Of a DNA stretch of 64,000 bases, positions 1 to 11,631 are shown piece by piece. A program made the position numbers and the translations under genes. The notes under the pieces are model-generated. The model did no database searches, was not told the origin of the DNA, and saw nothing but the letters and a program-made list of their open reading frames with translations. Source of the DNA: Mya arenaria (taxonomy: Eukaryota; Mollusca; Bivalvia; Myida; Myidae); contig NC_069123.1 in the NCBI RefSeq assembly GCF_026914265.1, positions 35,239,178 to 35,303,177 on the forward strand. The letters run 5' to 3'. Position 1 is the first letter of the stretch. Each line of letters opens with the position of its first letter.

Positions 1-417
1 ATACCTCATTGCACAGTCTAAATATTGGCCAGTCTATATAACGTTTTCATAACTAAATTCATTTCTACTTATTATTATTATTAAGGTTTATATAGGAAAA
101 GACTTGACACACATGTAAGAATATCTATATTTCGTAAAATGGCAATTTATCTATAACAGTTTTTTTTTTAAAGTATCCTAGAACGATATCAAACATATAG
201 CTTGACCAAAATGGCAAATGACACCGTTCCATCGTTCATATCTTCCACTCGGATATCATTTTTCCTTAAATTCTGAAGTCTCCGGTTTTCCATTGAAATA
301 TTGAGAACTTAACCTGAAAATAAAACATTTCTTATATGGGTTTCAATTATCAGGATTCTTTATTTAAATCAACTTGTTGACTCAAAACCTCTTCAACATA
401 AGATTTTTGCGACAAAA
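1..417. other. AT-rich sequence with no recognisable feature
   Basis: No splice-bounded coding frame, repeat or RNA gene is visible here. The stretch ends where the first 30-bp minisatellite array begins. Confidence 0.6.
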
Positions 418-424
418 GTGATGC

Positions 425-1445
425 AACAAAACAAAGCGTTCTTCCTGCTGGTTGCCGTACTTACCGAGTTCTTCTTGCATGTTATCGTTCTGATCTCGGA
501 CTTCCCGTTTGTTACCATTCTGATCGAGTTCTACTTGCTGGTTACCGTTCTGATCGAGTTCTACCTACTGGTTACCATTCTGATCAAGCTCTACCTACTG
601 GCTACCGTTCTGATCAAGCTCTACCTAATGGTTACCGTCCTGATCTAGCTCTACATACTGGTTACCGTTCTGATTAAACTCAATCCACATGATACCGTTC
701 TAATCAAACTCTATCTACTGGTTACCGTTCTAATCCAGCCCTTCCGTCTGGTTACCGTTCTGATTTAGCGCTACCTACTGGTTGCAATTCTGATCATATT
801 CTACCTACTGGTTCCCGTTCTGATCGTGTTCTATCTACAGATTACCGTTCCGATCTAGTTCTACTGCTGATGACTGTTCTTATCTAGTGCTACCTACTGG
901 TAACCGTTCTGATATAACGCTACTTACTAGTTACCGTTCTTATCTACCGCTACCTAATGTTACCGTTCTTGCCTAACGCTACGTAATGGTTACTGTTCTG
1001 ATCTTGTGCTAACTACTGGTTACCATTCTGATCGAGCGCTTCCTACTGGTTACCGTTGTGATCTAGTGCAACCTTCTGGTTAACGTTCTGGTGTAACGCT
1101 ACCTACTTGTTACCGTTTTGATCTTGCACTCTGTCTACTTGTTAGCGTTGTGATCTAGCGCTAACTGCTGGTTACCGTTCTGATCTTGCACTCTCTCTAC
1201 TTGTTACCGTTGTGATCTAGCGCTACCTACTGGTTACCATTCTGATCTTGCACTCTCTCTTCTTGTTACCGCTCTGATCTAGTGCTACCTACTGGTTACC
1301 CTTCTGATCTTGCTCTCTCTCTACTTGTTACCGTTGTTATCTAGCGCTACCTGCTCGTTACCGTTCTGGTATAACGCTACCTACTGGTTACCGCTCTGAT
1401 CTAGTGCTACCTACTGGTTACCATTCTGATCTTGCACTCTCTTAG
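425..1445 (+). repeat. 30-bp minisatellite, array A
   Basis: About 34 head-to-tail, diverged copies of a 30-bp unit whose best-conserved core reads GTTACCGTTCTGATC, followed by a more variable half similar to TAGCGCTACCTACTG. Unit length is a multiple of three, so a 76-residue open frame (418-648) with a 10-residue period arises by itself. The right part alternates two unit variants (GCGCTACCTACTG and TTGCACTCTCTCTACTTG). This is the same family and orientation as the arrays near 12.8, 13.6, 43.3 and 44.4 kb. Confidence 0.92.
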
Positions 1446-2093
1446 TTCTGGCTTCCATAACTTTAAAAGTCGCTATTTAAATTTTTTGACATATACGCAA
1501 CGTAAAGTTATGTCGGAACCCTATTATGAAAGTCAACAAGCCTTACGTCAGCCGACCGAATATGATGTTATAAGTAAATCGTGACAAGATAATTAACATG
1601 ATTGTACACACAAATAGTTTTTCTCTTAAAAAAAAACAAGAATAGTAAACTAATACGGCAATTAAACATTGAAAAATACCCTTTTATTAAGATATTTCGC
1701 GATCTTCGGTACCAAAAGCCGCCATCTTGAATTAAATAACGCGAGATTTGAATGTCACATGACGAATCACATGACTCGGTGACACGTGATACATGTAAAC
1801 ACAAAACAGGACAACAACTCTGAAATGGATGTTTGAAGTGATACAAAGAATGTGTCAGTCGTGTCGCTTTTTTGCATGACACGATGTCACAGACTAACAA
1901 CTGTCAATCACATACTATATAAAGATATATACGGGTGAGTAGCCGTTTTTTCTTTATTAAGTAAGGCATTCTAAGTGTCTTCCAAGTGTCAATTGACATT
2001 GACAGATGCCAAAGACTGACAACTTTTCTTCATTCAATAGTAAGGTATTCTAAAGTTATCTTGGACTTATGACAAATCCTACATCCAGAAGTA
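1446..2093 (+). promoter_or_regulatory. Candidate promoter and leader of the DUF6589-type gene
   Basis: This is the upstream region of the ATG at 2094. It carries a GCCGCCATCTTGA block near 1719-1733 resembling a YY1 site, a CACGTG at about 1783, and a TATATAAAG sequence about 175 bp before the ATG. Two imperfect copies of AGTAAGGYATTCTAA lie near 1960 and 2040. All of this is motif reading only; no transcript start can be fixed from sequence. Confidence 0.3.
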
Positions 2094-2444
2094 ATGGATG
2101 CTTGTAGAGCATGTGGGTGTAGTTTCACAGGGTGTGGGAGTAAAAAGAAAAGAACAGTTGAAAGCAAAGTGCATGGGCATGGAGTAAAGTGTTCTGTAAA
2201 AGAAGGTGTAAAGAAGGCTTTGAAAGTAGATGTTACACCTGGACAAAATGTATGCGATGTGTGTTTTAAAACAATAAATAGGGTGACAGTGTTATCAGCT
2301 AAAGTGAAAAGTGATGAGGCCGAGTTAGCTAGCCATAAACGAAAGTTAACAGAATTTATCAGAGATGGAAAATTTTTACACCCTCACCTGCATAAAAAAA
2401 TATGTTTTTCGCCAAGGAAAACCACTACCCCTAGAAAAGTGAAG
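2094..2444 (+). pseudogene. Exon 1: ZAD-like zinc-finger N terminus
   Basis: 117 codons, ending in phase 0 at AAG|GTAGGT. Near the start is CRACGC (C-x2-C-x-C) and at about residues 60-63 CDVC (C-x2-C), the paired spacing of ZAD-type zinc-binding domains. A basic stretch follows (KRK, RKTTTPRKVK). The exon itself is intact and starts with the first ATG after a TATA-like sequence. The open frame runs 36 bases past the donor to a stop at 2480, which is read-through into the intron. Confidence 0.7.
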
Positions 2445-4560
2445 GTAGGTGGGTTCAATGTAGTTTTTTTTTCAAATTAACACTTATGTAATAAATTTCA
2501 TGACAAGGAATATTTTTATTTCATTTTCTCACTCATCATTTGTTAACAAAAACAAAAGCACTGTGTTTAACAATAAGCAGATGCTTTCTTTAAGCTAAGG
2601 AAGTTTTGCGAACATGTTATATGTTTCTTCTTGGAAATGTTTAGTTTAGGGCAGTGAACATCTATATGAAGGTTATGGAAAACAGAACTACATTTCATAA
2701 TTTGAAAAAAGGGCATGACTGAAAAATTCTTACCATAGTTTTAAGATGTGCATTTAGATGTCTCTGGGAACACATGTTTTTTCAAGTTTCATTGATTTGT
2801 TTCGCTTTGGTTATATATAAAAAGACTATCCTTGAAAATAAAAAGACCATCCTTGAAAAAAGTATTTGTATTTTTGGTTAACTGTAAATGGCCTCAATAT
2901 AAAATATTACCTCCTTATCTAGCCAGCCATTACATTTTTTTGACAATTCAGGAAATAATTATAAAAAAAATTGATGTTTACTACACATTAAACACGTCAC
3001 AAAAGGTAATATATAACATGTTGCTGAAATTGTTTAGCTAGTATGTGTCCTGAAACATAAGTCAACATTTGGCAGCCAAAACAATTGAAATCGAAGTTAC
3101 CCGTAAGTGTTCTTATATGCTTGTGATGACAAAATAACCTAATTTAGGGAACAAATAGAGATAAATTACATGATAAAAAATATGTTTTTACTTGCTAGGT
3201 AGTCCTCTTGAAAAACAAAATGCTGCCATTATCAAATATTCCCTTCTCAATTTGACCTTTGGGTCATTTGGTCTTATAAACAAACGTGTTCATGATTGTT
3301 TAGACTTACAAAGAGAATTTATATTTATACTTAATGTACAGGGCTTTTTCTATAGCACCTATATATCAGATTAACAACTATCAGACCCATTTCCTAAGCA
3401 AAATATAAGATATTTTTCCCAATCTTCAGAAAATAATCCCAATAAAAGATATTTTTTTTTTTTTTTTTTTAGAAATTCTTTTTACCTGTTCCAGTTCATT
3501 TTCAACATCCTAATGTGTAATTTTTTTTATGGTAAATGGACTCAGAAATCATTGATTTTCAGAGATCAATATGAAATATTATATGTCATGATTTAATGCA
3601 ATAGATATTTACGCCCTATGGATTGATATTTCAGCCATTGTGGGTCTTTTAAAGGGAAAATAAACTCATATTTAATCATTTTCTAATTTGCAGGAGACTA
3701 GACAGCTTTTTCTTTTAACTGTAAAATTTCCCAACTTCGGCATTTTTACGACGCCAAATTTCCCAAAAAGTCTAGGGTCTTTTTCACAAAATGATGTAAA
3801 TGTCCTAAATGATAAATGAAATAAATAAATGTTTCTTCAAATATTAAGGCATCTGACCAACAGTTTTTCTATCTTTGTCGGCAAAAAGCGACAAAAAGGA
3901 ACTAGCAGTTAGTAAATACAAATATTCATGTGATCATAAGCATATAACACTTTTTAATTGAAGTTAAATTGGTACATAACAACATTTATTCAACTTAAAT
4001 TTTTGTTCGGCATAACACATGTCAAACTATTCTATGAACCTGTTGGTAAAGGGTCAATACTACAGGAAGAGAGCATGGGCTGTATTCATGAAACTTTTTA
4101 TGTTGATGCTTACTTTTTTTCTAAACTTAATTTCACTTGTTTGATAACTCTTTTTGAAACTTGACCTGACACATATATATAAATTATGTGTCTACTTATT
4201 AAATTTTCTAATGATACCAAAAAAGCGTGAGGCCACCAGGCATAAAACATAATTATTAGGAATACTGGCACTGCTCAATAAATTTTGAACATATTTTGAT
4301 AACTAGAGTCTTAACTCTGGTGTTAAAGGTACAATCTGTCAATCTCACTGTTGATGAAATTAAATTATTTACAAAGTTAAGTCAATTATATGCAAAGAAA
4401 CAACAGGGTCTATTAAAACCTTCTCAAATCCGTATATTTCCTTTTACTGTTTATTATGTTGATTGTCTTACCTTCACTGTGAAAAAACCGAGATTGATTA
4501 TACTGTTAAACACTACCATTAAAATGAACCCATGTTATTTACTGTTGTTGTCTTCTACAG
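2445..4560. other. First intron of the DUF6589-type gene
   Basis: AT-rich, with a poly-T run near 3450. Short open frames at 2832-3041, 3192-3374, 3958-4164 and 4296-4577 lack splice-bounded ends or recognisable content; the last simply overlaps the acceptor TCTTCTACAG at 4551-4560. No repeat element was recognised. Confidence 0.5.
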
Positions 4561-6756
4561 ACCACACCACTGACTGACACGGTATTAAGTCAGATTAAAA
4601 ACACAAAATATGACTCTGCCATACGGACACTGGTGCGTAGTTCAAAGAAAGCCAGGGAAGACATCAAGAAGGTTTTCTCGCTTCTCGTCCAAGATGAGGT
4701 TCGAACTTTTTCAAAGAAAATATCATCAATGAGACAAGATCTCACACTTAAGAGCATTGAGAAGTTTTGTTGGGGAAGCCTCTGGACTGAACTTGATTCA
4801 GGTCTCCCTCTGTTGGCTGCAGTCCTTAGGTCCGTCCTCACATCTAGGAGGGCAAAAGACAAAATATCAAGGTTATTACAATGAAATATTTGGATGCTTA
4901 TACTTTGTATAAATAATTAGCCAAAGCCTCAACTGCAAAGTAATTTTATACACAATAAGATAACAACAAGATCAGAAGCAAAACATTTACAAATATACCA
5001 TTGTTTATATCATATTCACCTGTTTCAGTTCTGAGAAGAAAATTGGTCCTCTAGTACCAATGTTTGGCCTTCTGCTTGGTGTGATCCTCTATACAGGGCA
5101 TCCATCAAAGTTCAAGTTTCTGCAACAGATCATCTCTATTCAGATGTTTCGGTCTGGCTGCAACCACAAGGTATTCTAAACCAGCATGTTTCTGTAAAAG
5201 GAAAAACTTATTGTTAAGAAAGCACAATATAAATTTTCATCTTGGAATACCTTTATGCAAGGTTAATTGTACAATGTAAACAGCTGGAGTCCGTTTTTTT
5301 TCAAGATTTTGTTGTTTTCATTAATGAAAGAGTTAAAAGTACATAAAATGTTTTAATGTGAAATATCTTTTATGATTTTACCTTAAGACGGCAAGTTTAT
5401 GCAGAGATCTTGATTAATTACTGTTATTTTAGACATATGAGGATTAGCTAAAAGGAGTCTCAAACGTCAGCTATTTCCTTTTCTTTGCAAACTGCTCGCC
5501 ACTAGGCGGCCACATAAGGACACGGCCCTTTACTTTTGCCCGTTCAGCTGCAAGGGCCAGGCCGGCCAGGCTACACCGTGTCATTCAAATCAAAATAAAT
5601 ATTGAATTTCTTGCATACCATGGCTTCTAGTTCATGTTGCAGATGTTCAGATGGTTCAAGAAATTCGGCCTCTGCATGAGTGTTGACTCTACCAGACAGT
5701 TAGTGGACAAGCTGGGGAAGGATTATGACAAGAAGATTAAGGAATGGAAACAAGACATTGAAGAGGTATTCTATATCAAACAATTGATTTAAGAGATGTG
5801 TTTGGAAGCATACCTTTATTGGTAGAACTAAATTTTAAGACTTCTCAACCTATGTCATTATTTTGTTCGAACAGTGTATATTTGAACATTTTTAAAATAG
5901 TTCCATACGTTGAAGAAGAATGAATTCATTTGCTTTTGAAAATAATGCAAACAAATCATTTCACTTCCAATATAACTAGCAAAAAAAACACAAACAAATA
6001 CAAATATATGTTTATAATTCTAAAACTTGTGTGAAACTGAAAGAAGCTTTAGGTAAATGTACTTTTACACAAACGATAATTTCAGCACGTACTTCATGTC
6101 ACACCCACACCCATCAGAAAGGCGAATGCAGCTGGTGACAGTGATGGCTGGTCTTCACTGAGTGAAGATGAACTGGACATGCCCAGTGATCATCCTGATT
6201 CGGATACCGATGATGAAATTCATGAACTGTCCACGGTCATGGAAGACACAATTCTATATTCTGAGTCTGATCATGAGGATGAATTCGTCCCTCTAGCAGA
6301 GGTCTCTGACCCTGAATTAAATGGTGTGTTTAAAACATCGTTTTCTTTGTTTACTGTACATGAATAACTGAAAGGTACCACTTGAAAAAGATTTTCTAAC
6401 CAAATGACTGGAAATTTAACACTGATGAATAAAGTGTCACTTTACTAACTCTGGCTGTGGACACCATAACATTCCTTTAACTTAACATTTAATTTTTAAA
6501 TAAGTAACAATTATTATTATTTATACATTCAGAGTTCAGCAAATATTTATGACTGTTTTCTACCTCAGACATTGCAGGCTTTTCTTTATGCTGGGACAAT
6601 GTTCAGAAACTGTCTGTTGCTAGACATCATAGTCGTCATCATGGCAACAAGATGATGCTATGGGCAAACTGCTTTGCAGCACGAGATAGAATTTCCTTCA
6701 GCGGTGTTACCAACAACTGGGAGGAAACCGTTAATGCCGGATCAATAGATTTAGCA
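4561..6756 (+). pseudogene. Exons 2-6: intact upstream part of DUF6589-type protein
   Basis: Five exons with mutually consistent phases (0, 2, 0, 0, 1, 0) and no stops. Exon 2 carries the LKSIEKFCWGSLWTEL stretch and exon 3 a hydrophobic GLLLGVILYTG segment. Exon 4 holds KFGLCMSVDSTRQLVDKLGK, typical of the region upstream of DUF6589 in cnidarian and molluscan proteins. Exon 5 is acidic (SEDE, DSDTDDE, SESDHEDE). Exon 6 has a DNVQK...RHHSRHHGNKMM block matching the family's conserved DN...H region. Family recognition is from memory of related proteins. Confidence 0.7.
5465..5590. other. GC-rich island inside intron 3
   Basis: About 120 bp with clearly higher GC than its surroundings, including GGCCAGGCCGGCCAGGC. 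The minus strand has an open frame across it (short segment KVKGRVLMWPP) ending in TAG. It could be a foreign insertion or an exon remnant on the other strand; no family is assigned. Confidence 0.3.
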
Positions 6757-7052
6757 GTATGTTCAGATTCATCATTTCATGACTAAATAATTAGCTAAAA
6801 ACATAATCATTAAGGCTTGAATAAATAAAAGGTATATACAATGATAAGTCAACCATTATAATTCTCAAGATCATTCTTTAGTTGAACCTCAGGAAGAGCT
6901 TTGTTAATTATTGAATTTGCAGCACAACAATATAGCTGCATTCCAGAATATATCACCCATATGTTTTAGCAACAAACAAAATGCTCTTTTAACATTTTCA
7001 ATTAAGGCAGTGTTTTGTTTAACATAAAGCCAACATTTATCATGTTAAACAG

Positions 7053-7754
7053 GTTTTCCTACCTTGTGATGAGGACTGAGCGCAACTTCGGTACCGAATG
7101 GAAGTAATTGTGGCAAGAACCCTGGTCAATCTTCTCGACCTAGACATTCCTGTTGAAAAACATATCAGCCATCAATATTCAGAAGAATCATCAATCAAAA
7201 GTGAAGTGGTAATATTATTTTAACTGTAAATAACTACTGATTAAACAAAGATACCACAATTAAGTTTTCCTCCTTCTAAGAGGCTATGCATTCAAGCTAA
7301 CAGTTTTGTAGTATTTTTTTCTTAATGTAAATATTATCAATAAGTGTGCTTTCGTTTATTAAAAATAAGTATCAAACATCCTTTTTATTTCTATATTTAC
7401 CTACAAAAGGACTGGATGCAGTACCCTCTAACAAAACTGTTATTTGTTTATTAATGAACTAGTTCTTTATATATCACCAACATTACAACTGCATTTGTTT
7501 GTTTAAAGTGAATCTTGGAGTTATTAAAGAGAACCCATCTGCATGTTAAGGGGTTATTGAAATAATTAAGAACTTACATCGATACAGGCAGTCAGTGTTA
7601 ACCATGGCCAATAATATGTCATGGTGACTAGCTCTCGGTGGAGAGGATGATTGAAGGAAGAATAACAATGACTTCCTCCGAACAGGCCAATGACTGTCTC
7701 GAAGGGCTGATCCCCCGTCCACAGAATTTTCACAAGAGAGTAATACTCTTACAG
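7053..7754 (+). pseudogene. Exons 7-8: lesion-rich part of the DUF6589-type gene
   Basis: Exon 7 reads VFLPCDED then TGA (7077-7079), after which the same frame continues with family-like sequence (RMEVIVARTLVNLL) to SIKSEV at the donor, 7208. The natural continuation, NLGVIKEN at 7511, is only in frame if the exon starts one base before the available AG (7507-7508), so the junction is phase-incompatible. Exon 8 then has TAA at 7547-7549, a change of frame between about 7585 and 7620, and TAG at 7629-7631 within G-D-stop-LSVERM, where the family has GDQLSVERM. TGA and TAG are each one C-to-T change from CGA and CAG. Confidence 0.72.
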
Positions 7755-8075
7755 GTACTAATGAAGAAAAAATGATATAAAATTAAGTTGAATATAAAGT
7801 ATTTAAATTTTATACCAAATACTTACTTAATACTAAGAAGTTCTTTTGTATAATCATATAAAAATAAGAGATTTTAGATTATATTAAGTTTCAGTTAACA
7901 AGTCATAGTGTCATATTACTTTAAATGAAATATAATTTTAAAGAATAAATCCATTTACCAAAAATCAATTCCAATAATTTTTTGTTGACCTCAATCACAT
8001 TTTTATCAGTACTCAATCATTGTTTTATCCATAAATGTGCAATTGTACAATTTGTATGTTTGTTTAATGTTCTAG

Positions 8076-9252
8076 GTAACTCTGGGTATGTTATTTGGAA
8101 AAGGTGCAAGTGATAAAGGGACCCTAACCCAAATTAAAAATGTGTTTGGTCGAAAAAATGTGAAGAAAAAGGCTTCGGACTGCATGAATCATCTAACTGA
8201 TTTCATTAACTTTGTCACTGAGGGCCACATCCTCTTGTTGGCAAATCATTTAAAGAAAACTGATGATCTGACTCATTGCATTGAAGACCTTGGTGATGTT
8301 TCTTCCCTTGCCAAAGAAATCGTCCAGTTTGTTTGGCCCAGGATTGACGAGCCGGCGGCTGCATTGAATGATGAGTTGTACTACAGTTGCATCTGTAATG
8401 ATGAAGATAGTAAGTATCATTACTAAGATATTTAACAGAGAAAAAAAACTATACAAACAAAGAAATAGAATGATAATGAATAGTTAATGAAAAAAATAAG
8501 TACACATTGTTAAATTATACCTTTCATAAAACAGAGGGTGGATAATGGATAGAATGTTCCAGTACGACAGAGTGCAAAATACGCTGGTTTCATCAAGAAT
8601 ATATGAATGTGCATGAGGGAGCAGATGATGGAGATTGGTGGTGCTCAAAAGAATGCAAAGCCAAAGGTTTCAGTACTTATTGCTGTGGAAAGCAAATCAG
8701 TGATGGTTGGGTTCGCTGCAGCTCCAATGATTCCTGCAATCGTGGACAATGGGTTCACGGACTCTGTGTTGGAATACAACACAATACTGGTACAATTAGA
8801 TTTCTAATCAAAATTGTAAGTTAAAATGAAATCAAGAATTGTTTGTACGATGACAAACAGAAAGGATATACCAATAGCTACATTTTTAATTTAAGAATGC
8901 ATAGCTTTATTTTTACTTGTTAAAACTAACAAGCTGTTGTTCTTTGTTTATAATAAATTTTCCTTTAACTCTCTCAAGTGACTGATTTGTTTAAAAGTTC
9001 CTACAGCAATAAACTTTTTACACCCTAACAATGCTAAAAAAATCAGTTACAGATCAATGGTTCTGTTCAGAGGTGTGTACAACAGCAAAGGACACTGACC
9101 ATAAGCAAGCCTATGCCATGAGTGTTTTATGTCGTGGCCTGATGCACATGGCAGAACGTGATGCAGAAAGGGAGAATGGTGGGGATGCAATGATACGGAT
9201 GTTGAGTATGGCCATTACAGATACATCACATTGGCCTTCAAGCTTTTAGCAT
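8076..9252 (+). pseudogene. Exons 9-11: PHD-like zinc segments and start of the C-terminal domain
   Basis: Exon 9 (8076-8409) is intact and ends with CICNDED, the first Cys pair of a PHD-like finger. Exon 10 continues with TAA at 8543-8545, then WIECSS, WFHQEYM (Tyr where PHD fingers have Cys) and WWCSKEC. A second finger starts CCGKQISDGWVRCSS, with WVHGLC, and closes in exon 11 with DQWFCSEVC. Exon 11 goes on with LCRGLMHMAERDAEREN, matching the start of the DUF6589 region. Its frame then breaks: YGHYRYITLAFKLLA is readable only in another frame near 9212-9250, suggesting a small deletion. Confidence 0.68.
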
Positions 9253-9478
9253 GTAAGTTTATATACATGTACTTTAGTTCTACTTATTGGATTTGTATAA
9301 GGGGTTATCCTTATAATTTCATGTATAATTAGGTTAAAAAAGCTTTTAATAATTTTATTTTTAATAATTTTATAACATCTTAACACAAGAATTGATAGTT
9401 TTAGCTTCCATAACTTTAAAAGCTTTCGATTATCCGATTGTTACTTATCCGAAAACACGTCAATTACATACATACAAG

Positions 9479-10595
9479 CTGTGTACGGTTGGATGCCCAA
9501 ACTGATTGCCGAGAACATTGTATGGAACAGCACAGCAAACCTCAAAGGAAAACCCGGTGCCAACATCCCTTTGGACCTGCTTAATGAGTTCCTCAACAAC
9601 GAATTTAAAAGTAAGTTTTTTTTCCGATTTAGAAAGTCTGGATGTGTCGAACGCTTACATCTGCCCATCTATAAGCGCTATTCATGAGCGCCTGGGCAAT
9701 TAAGATTTTTTACATAGATATATAGCTAAATCAAATAAGTACCTTCGTTTCTTGATTTTTAGGTAAGTAAATGAAATTGTTTGTAAATTTGTTGAATGAA
9801 AAAACATTTATTGTAAACTATATAGTTTAATAAAAAAGGGGCATGTAAAAACTTTTAATGTAAGCATTATACCAAAGCACATATTTTTTGTGGTTGCAAT
9901 CATCATCATATTCCCCTATATATTGTGTGTATGTAAGCTTATTTATACTCGCACTCGTGCCTTGCCCATTCTGCGAGTGCTACCCTGGTTCTTTAACGTA
10001 CACCATATAGCACTGTCACACAAAACCCCCATTTATTGCCCCTCCCAGAAGACAATTAGTATTTAAGTGATGAGATGGGGAATTGAACCTGCGACCCCTT
10101 GATTGATAGTCACGTGTGTAACCACTAGACCACGGATCCGCCACTTAAACATAATATGATGTACCTATTTGCTTTATACTATAGTTCAATGAGAAAAGGG
10201 GCGTGCCAAATGTCATATCTGTTATCCATACTCATATTATTATCATTTCAGCCAATTTGAAGAGAGTTAAAGGGCAGTATACAGACAATGCAGTGCAGAT
10301 GTGCAGTCTTATATCTGGAACTGTAGGAAAGAGACTGGAAGAGAAGTTCATGAGCCAGATCATAGACAAATATGTTGGAAAATCCAACACTAAAAAGTGT
10401 TCACAAAAACGTGACTTAAAGAAATTTGTCAAAATGTACAGTGGAGAAAAACTATTTCATTGTGTACCTGGCAGACACCACAGTGCATATGAGAATTTTG
10501 TCCATCACATACCCGTTAACCAACAAGGGAAACTGAAAGAAAGACTGACCAGATATGGAGTGAAATTGGACACAGAACGTTTTCTTTGTAATTAA
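9479..10595 (+). pseudogene. Exons 12-13: DUF6589 C-terminal block, intact
   Basis: Exon 12 (phase 1 in, phase 1 out) encodes YGWMPKLIAENIVWNSTAN and KGKPGANIPLDLLNEFLNNE, the family's best-conserved signature, roughly G-x-G-x-NIPxDLxxExLN. Exon 13 carries LKRVKGQYTDNAVQMCS, KKFVKMYSGEKLFHCVPGRH and a natural TAA at 10593-10595. An ATTAAA overlaps the stop; no strong AATAAA was seen nearby. Confidence 0.75.
9935..10142 (-). mobile_element. tRNA-derived SINE in the last intron
   Basis: Read on the minus strand, the element starts GGCGGATCCG and has an A-box-like TGGTCTAGTGG (10132-10122) and a perfect B box GGTTCAATTCC (10089-10079), spaced as in a tRNA. About 140 bp of non-tRNA body follows, containing GCACTCGCAGAATGGGC. 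The head is a pol III promoter remnant, not a functional tRNA gene. Confidence 0.75.
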
Positions 10596-11165
10596 ACACA
10601 TGAGGCAGTGTTATAATATTACAAATTTACAATGATATTTTCGAAGTCTTCTGCACAAGTTTCAAACGTACGAATAGGTTTATTTCTTATCGTGCCATAA
10701 ATGATTATGCTTTTTTTATGTCAGATTTTGTTATCATGAGGAGTGGTGCTTGCTGAATAATTTGTAAAATATTAATTATGTATGTTCATGTACATAATTA
10801 ATAATGTTGTTTTTTTCAATTTGTGTTGGATTGTTTTTTCAAATCAATATTGATATAAAATGATAGTGTTTCAGCACAAAATTTACTTTAAATGCAAAGC
10901 AAATATTACATTTTTTTAATTTTTGATTTAATTCAGGTATTTTTACTGTATCAATATTCAATAATTAAACAAACATTAAATGGTTGTAATCGTTTTACAA
11001 TATATATTTTCTTAAACTTTTTTCTATTTACCTGTAGGTTTTTGAGATGCAGCCAGCCATATCATACCAATAAGCACTTTCTTCTTTATTACTTTCTCCA
11101 TAATCATAAGCAGGCCTTCAGTTGTGAAGTATTTATCAGTAACCGATGTACCTGATTATCCATCC
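10596..11165. other. AT-rich spacer after the DUF6589-type gene
   Basis: Nothing coding or repetitive was recognised apart from runs of A/T and a TACATAATTAATAATG-like stretch near 10790. Confidence 0.5.
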
Positions 11166-11167
11166 AA

Positions 11168-11305
11168 ATGAACCTTGTCATTTGTTCTTCTATGTTTCTT
11201 GTCTGTGAGTTTGTGTTCTATGTCTTTGGTGCCACTGGTTTTATGTTTAAACTTTTTGCTACTGAGCTTGTTTCTGTAGCCTTTTGCATAAATATTGTCA
11301 CTATC
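11168..11305 (+). repeat. Dispersed repeat R1, truncated copy
   Basis: Clearly homologous to 20990-21245 (plus) and 24060-24320 (minus): shared blocks are GTTCTTCTATGTTTCTTGTC, TGTGTTCTATGTCTTTGG, TTTATGTTTAAACTT and CTGTTTCTGTAGC-like ends. This copy lacks the GCGTTTGCCCAGT segment and the left half. Non-coding; possibly the tail of a retroelement. Confidence 0.8.
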
Positions 11306-11404
11306 CTCATATACTTTATGTCAAAAATGGTTATTTCAATACGGGTACAATTTATTGTGTTCCCATTGTGTTCTCCATTGAGTCTTAGTGGTATTACTTA
11401 TTCA

Positions 11405-11600
11405 GCACGTGATTTAGTTTGTGGTCATCAAGTCTGACAAGTGGGTTTCCTCCAGGTACTCAGGTTTCCCCTACAGCACAGGACCCCAGTCTCACATAAC
11501 ATTGTGCCAATGAGAGTGATTAATATAATGTTGTAATAACTTGTTTCACAATTGTTGTAAAATGAATACCGTTTTGTCTCTTTATAACATTGTTTTAGAG
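11405..11600 (+). repeat. Probable dispersed repeat with GGGTTTCCTCCAGG motif
   Basis: The segment TCATCAAGTCTGACAAGTGG...TTTCCTCC...TTTCCCCT recurs, diverged, at 40231-40283. Its style (GTGGGTTTCCTCCAGGTACT, then ACATAACATTGTGCCAA and ATAATGTTGTAATAACTTG) resembles a repeat tail common in bivalve genomes; that match is from general memory, not a search. Confidence 0.4.
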
Positions 11601-11631
11601 GAAACGGCATACATGGATTGTCAATTGTCAA

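Larger units (their letters stand above)
2094..10595 (+). pseudogene. DUF6589-domain gene with zinc-finger segments, broken copy
   Basis: Thirteen exons can be placed by GT/AG sites and frame: 2094-2444, 4561-4871, 5029-5170, 5643-5765, 6086-6323, 6569-6756, 7053-7208, about 7508-7754, 8076-8409, 8535-8789, 9053-9252, 9479-9610 and 10252-10595, about 1,000 codons. The order is a Cys-rich N-terminal exon, a helical region, an acidic segment, PHD-like Cys clusters, then a C-terminal block with the DUF6589 hallmark (GxPGANIPLDLLNEFLN in exon 12). Metazoan DUF6589 proteins are uncharacterised; a transposon-derived or DNA-associated role is inference. Broken by TGA 7077, TAA 7547, TAG 7629, TAA 8543, frame breaks near 7585-7620 and 9200, and a phase-incompatible junction before 7509. 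Polymorphic or assembly-borne nonsense cannot be excluded, but this many lesions argue for a decayed copy. Confidence 0.8.

Noticed and set aside
425..1445. CRISPR-like array of 30-bp repeats
   Set aside because: Units are contiguous with no spacers, in a spliced eukaryotic genome.
4296..4577. 93-codon frame before exon 2 of the DUF6589-type gene
   Set aside because: It runs through the acceptor at 4560 in a different frame from exon 2 and looks intronic.
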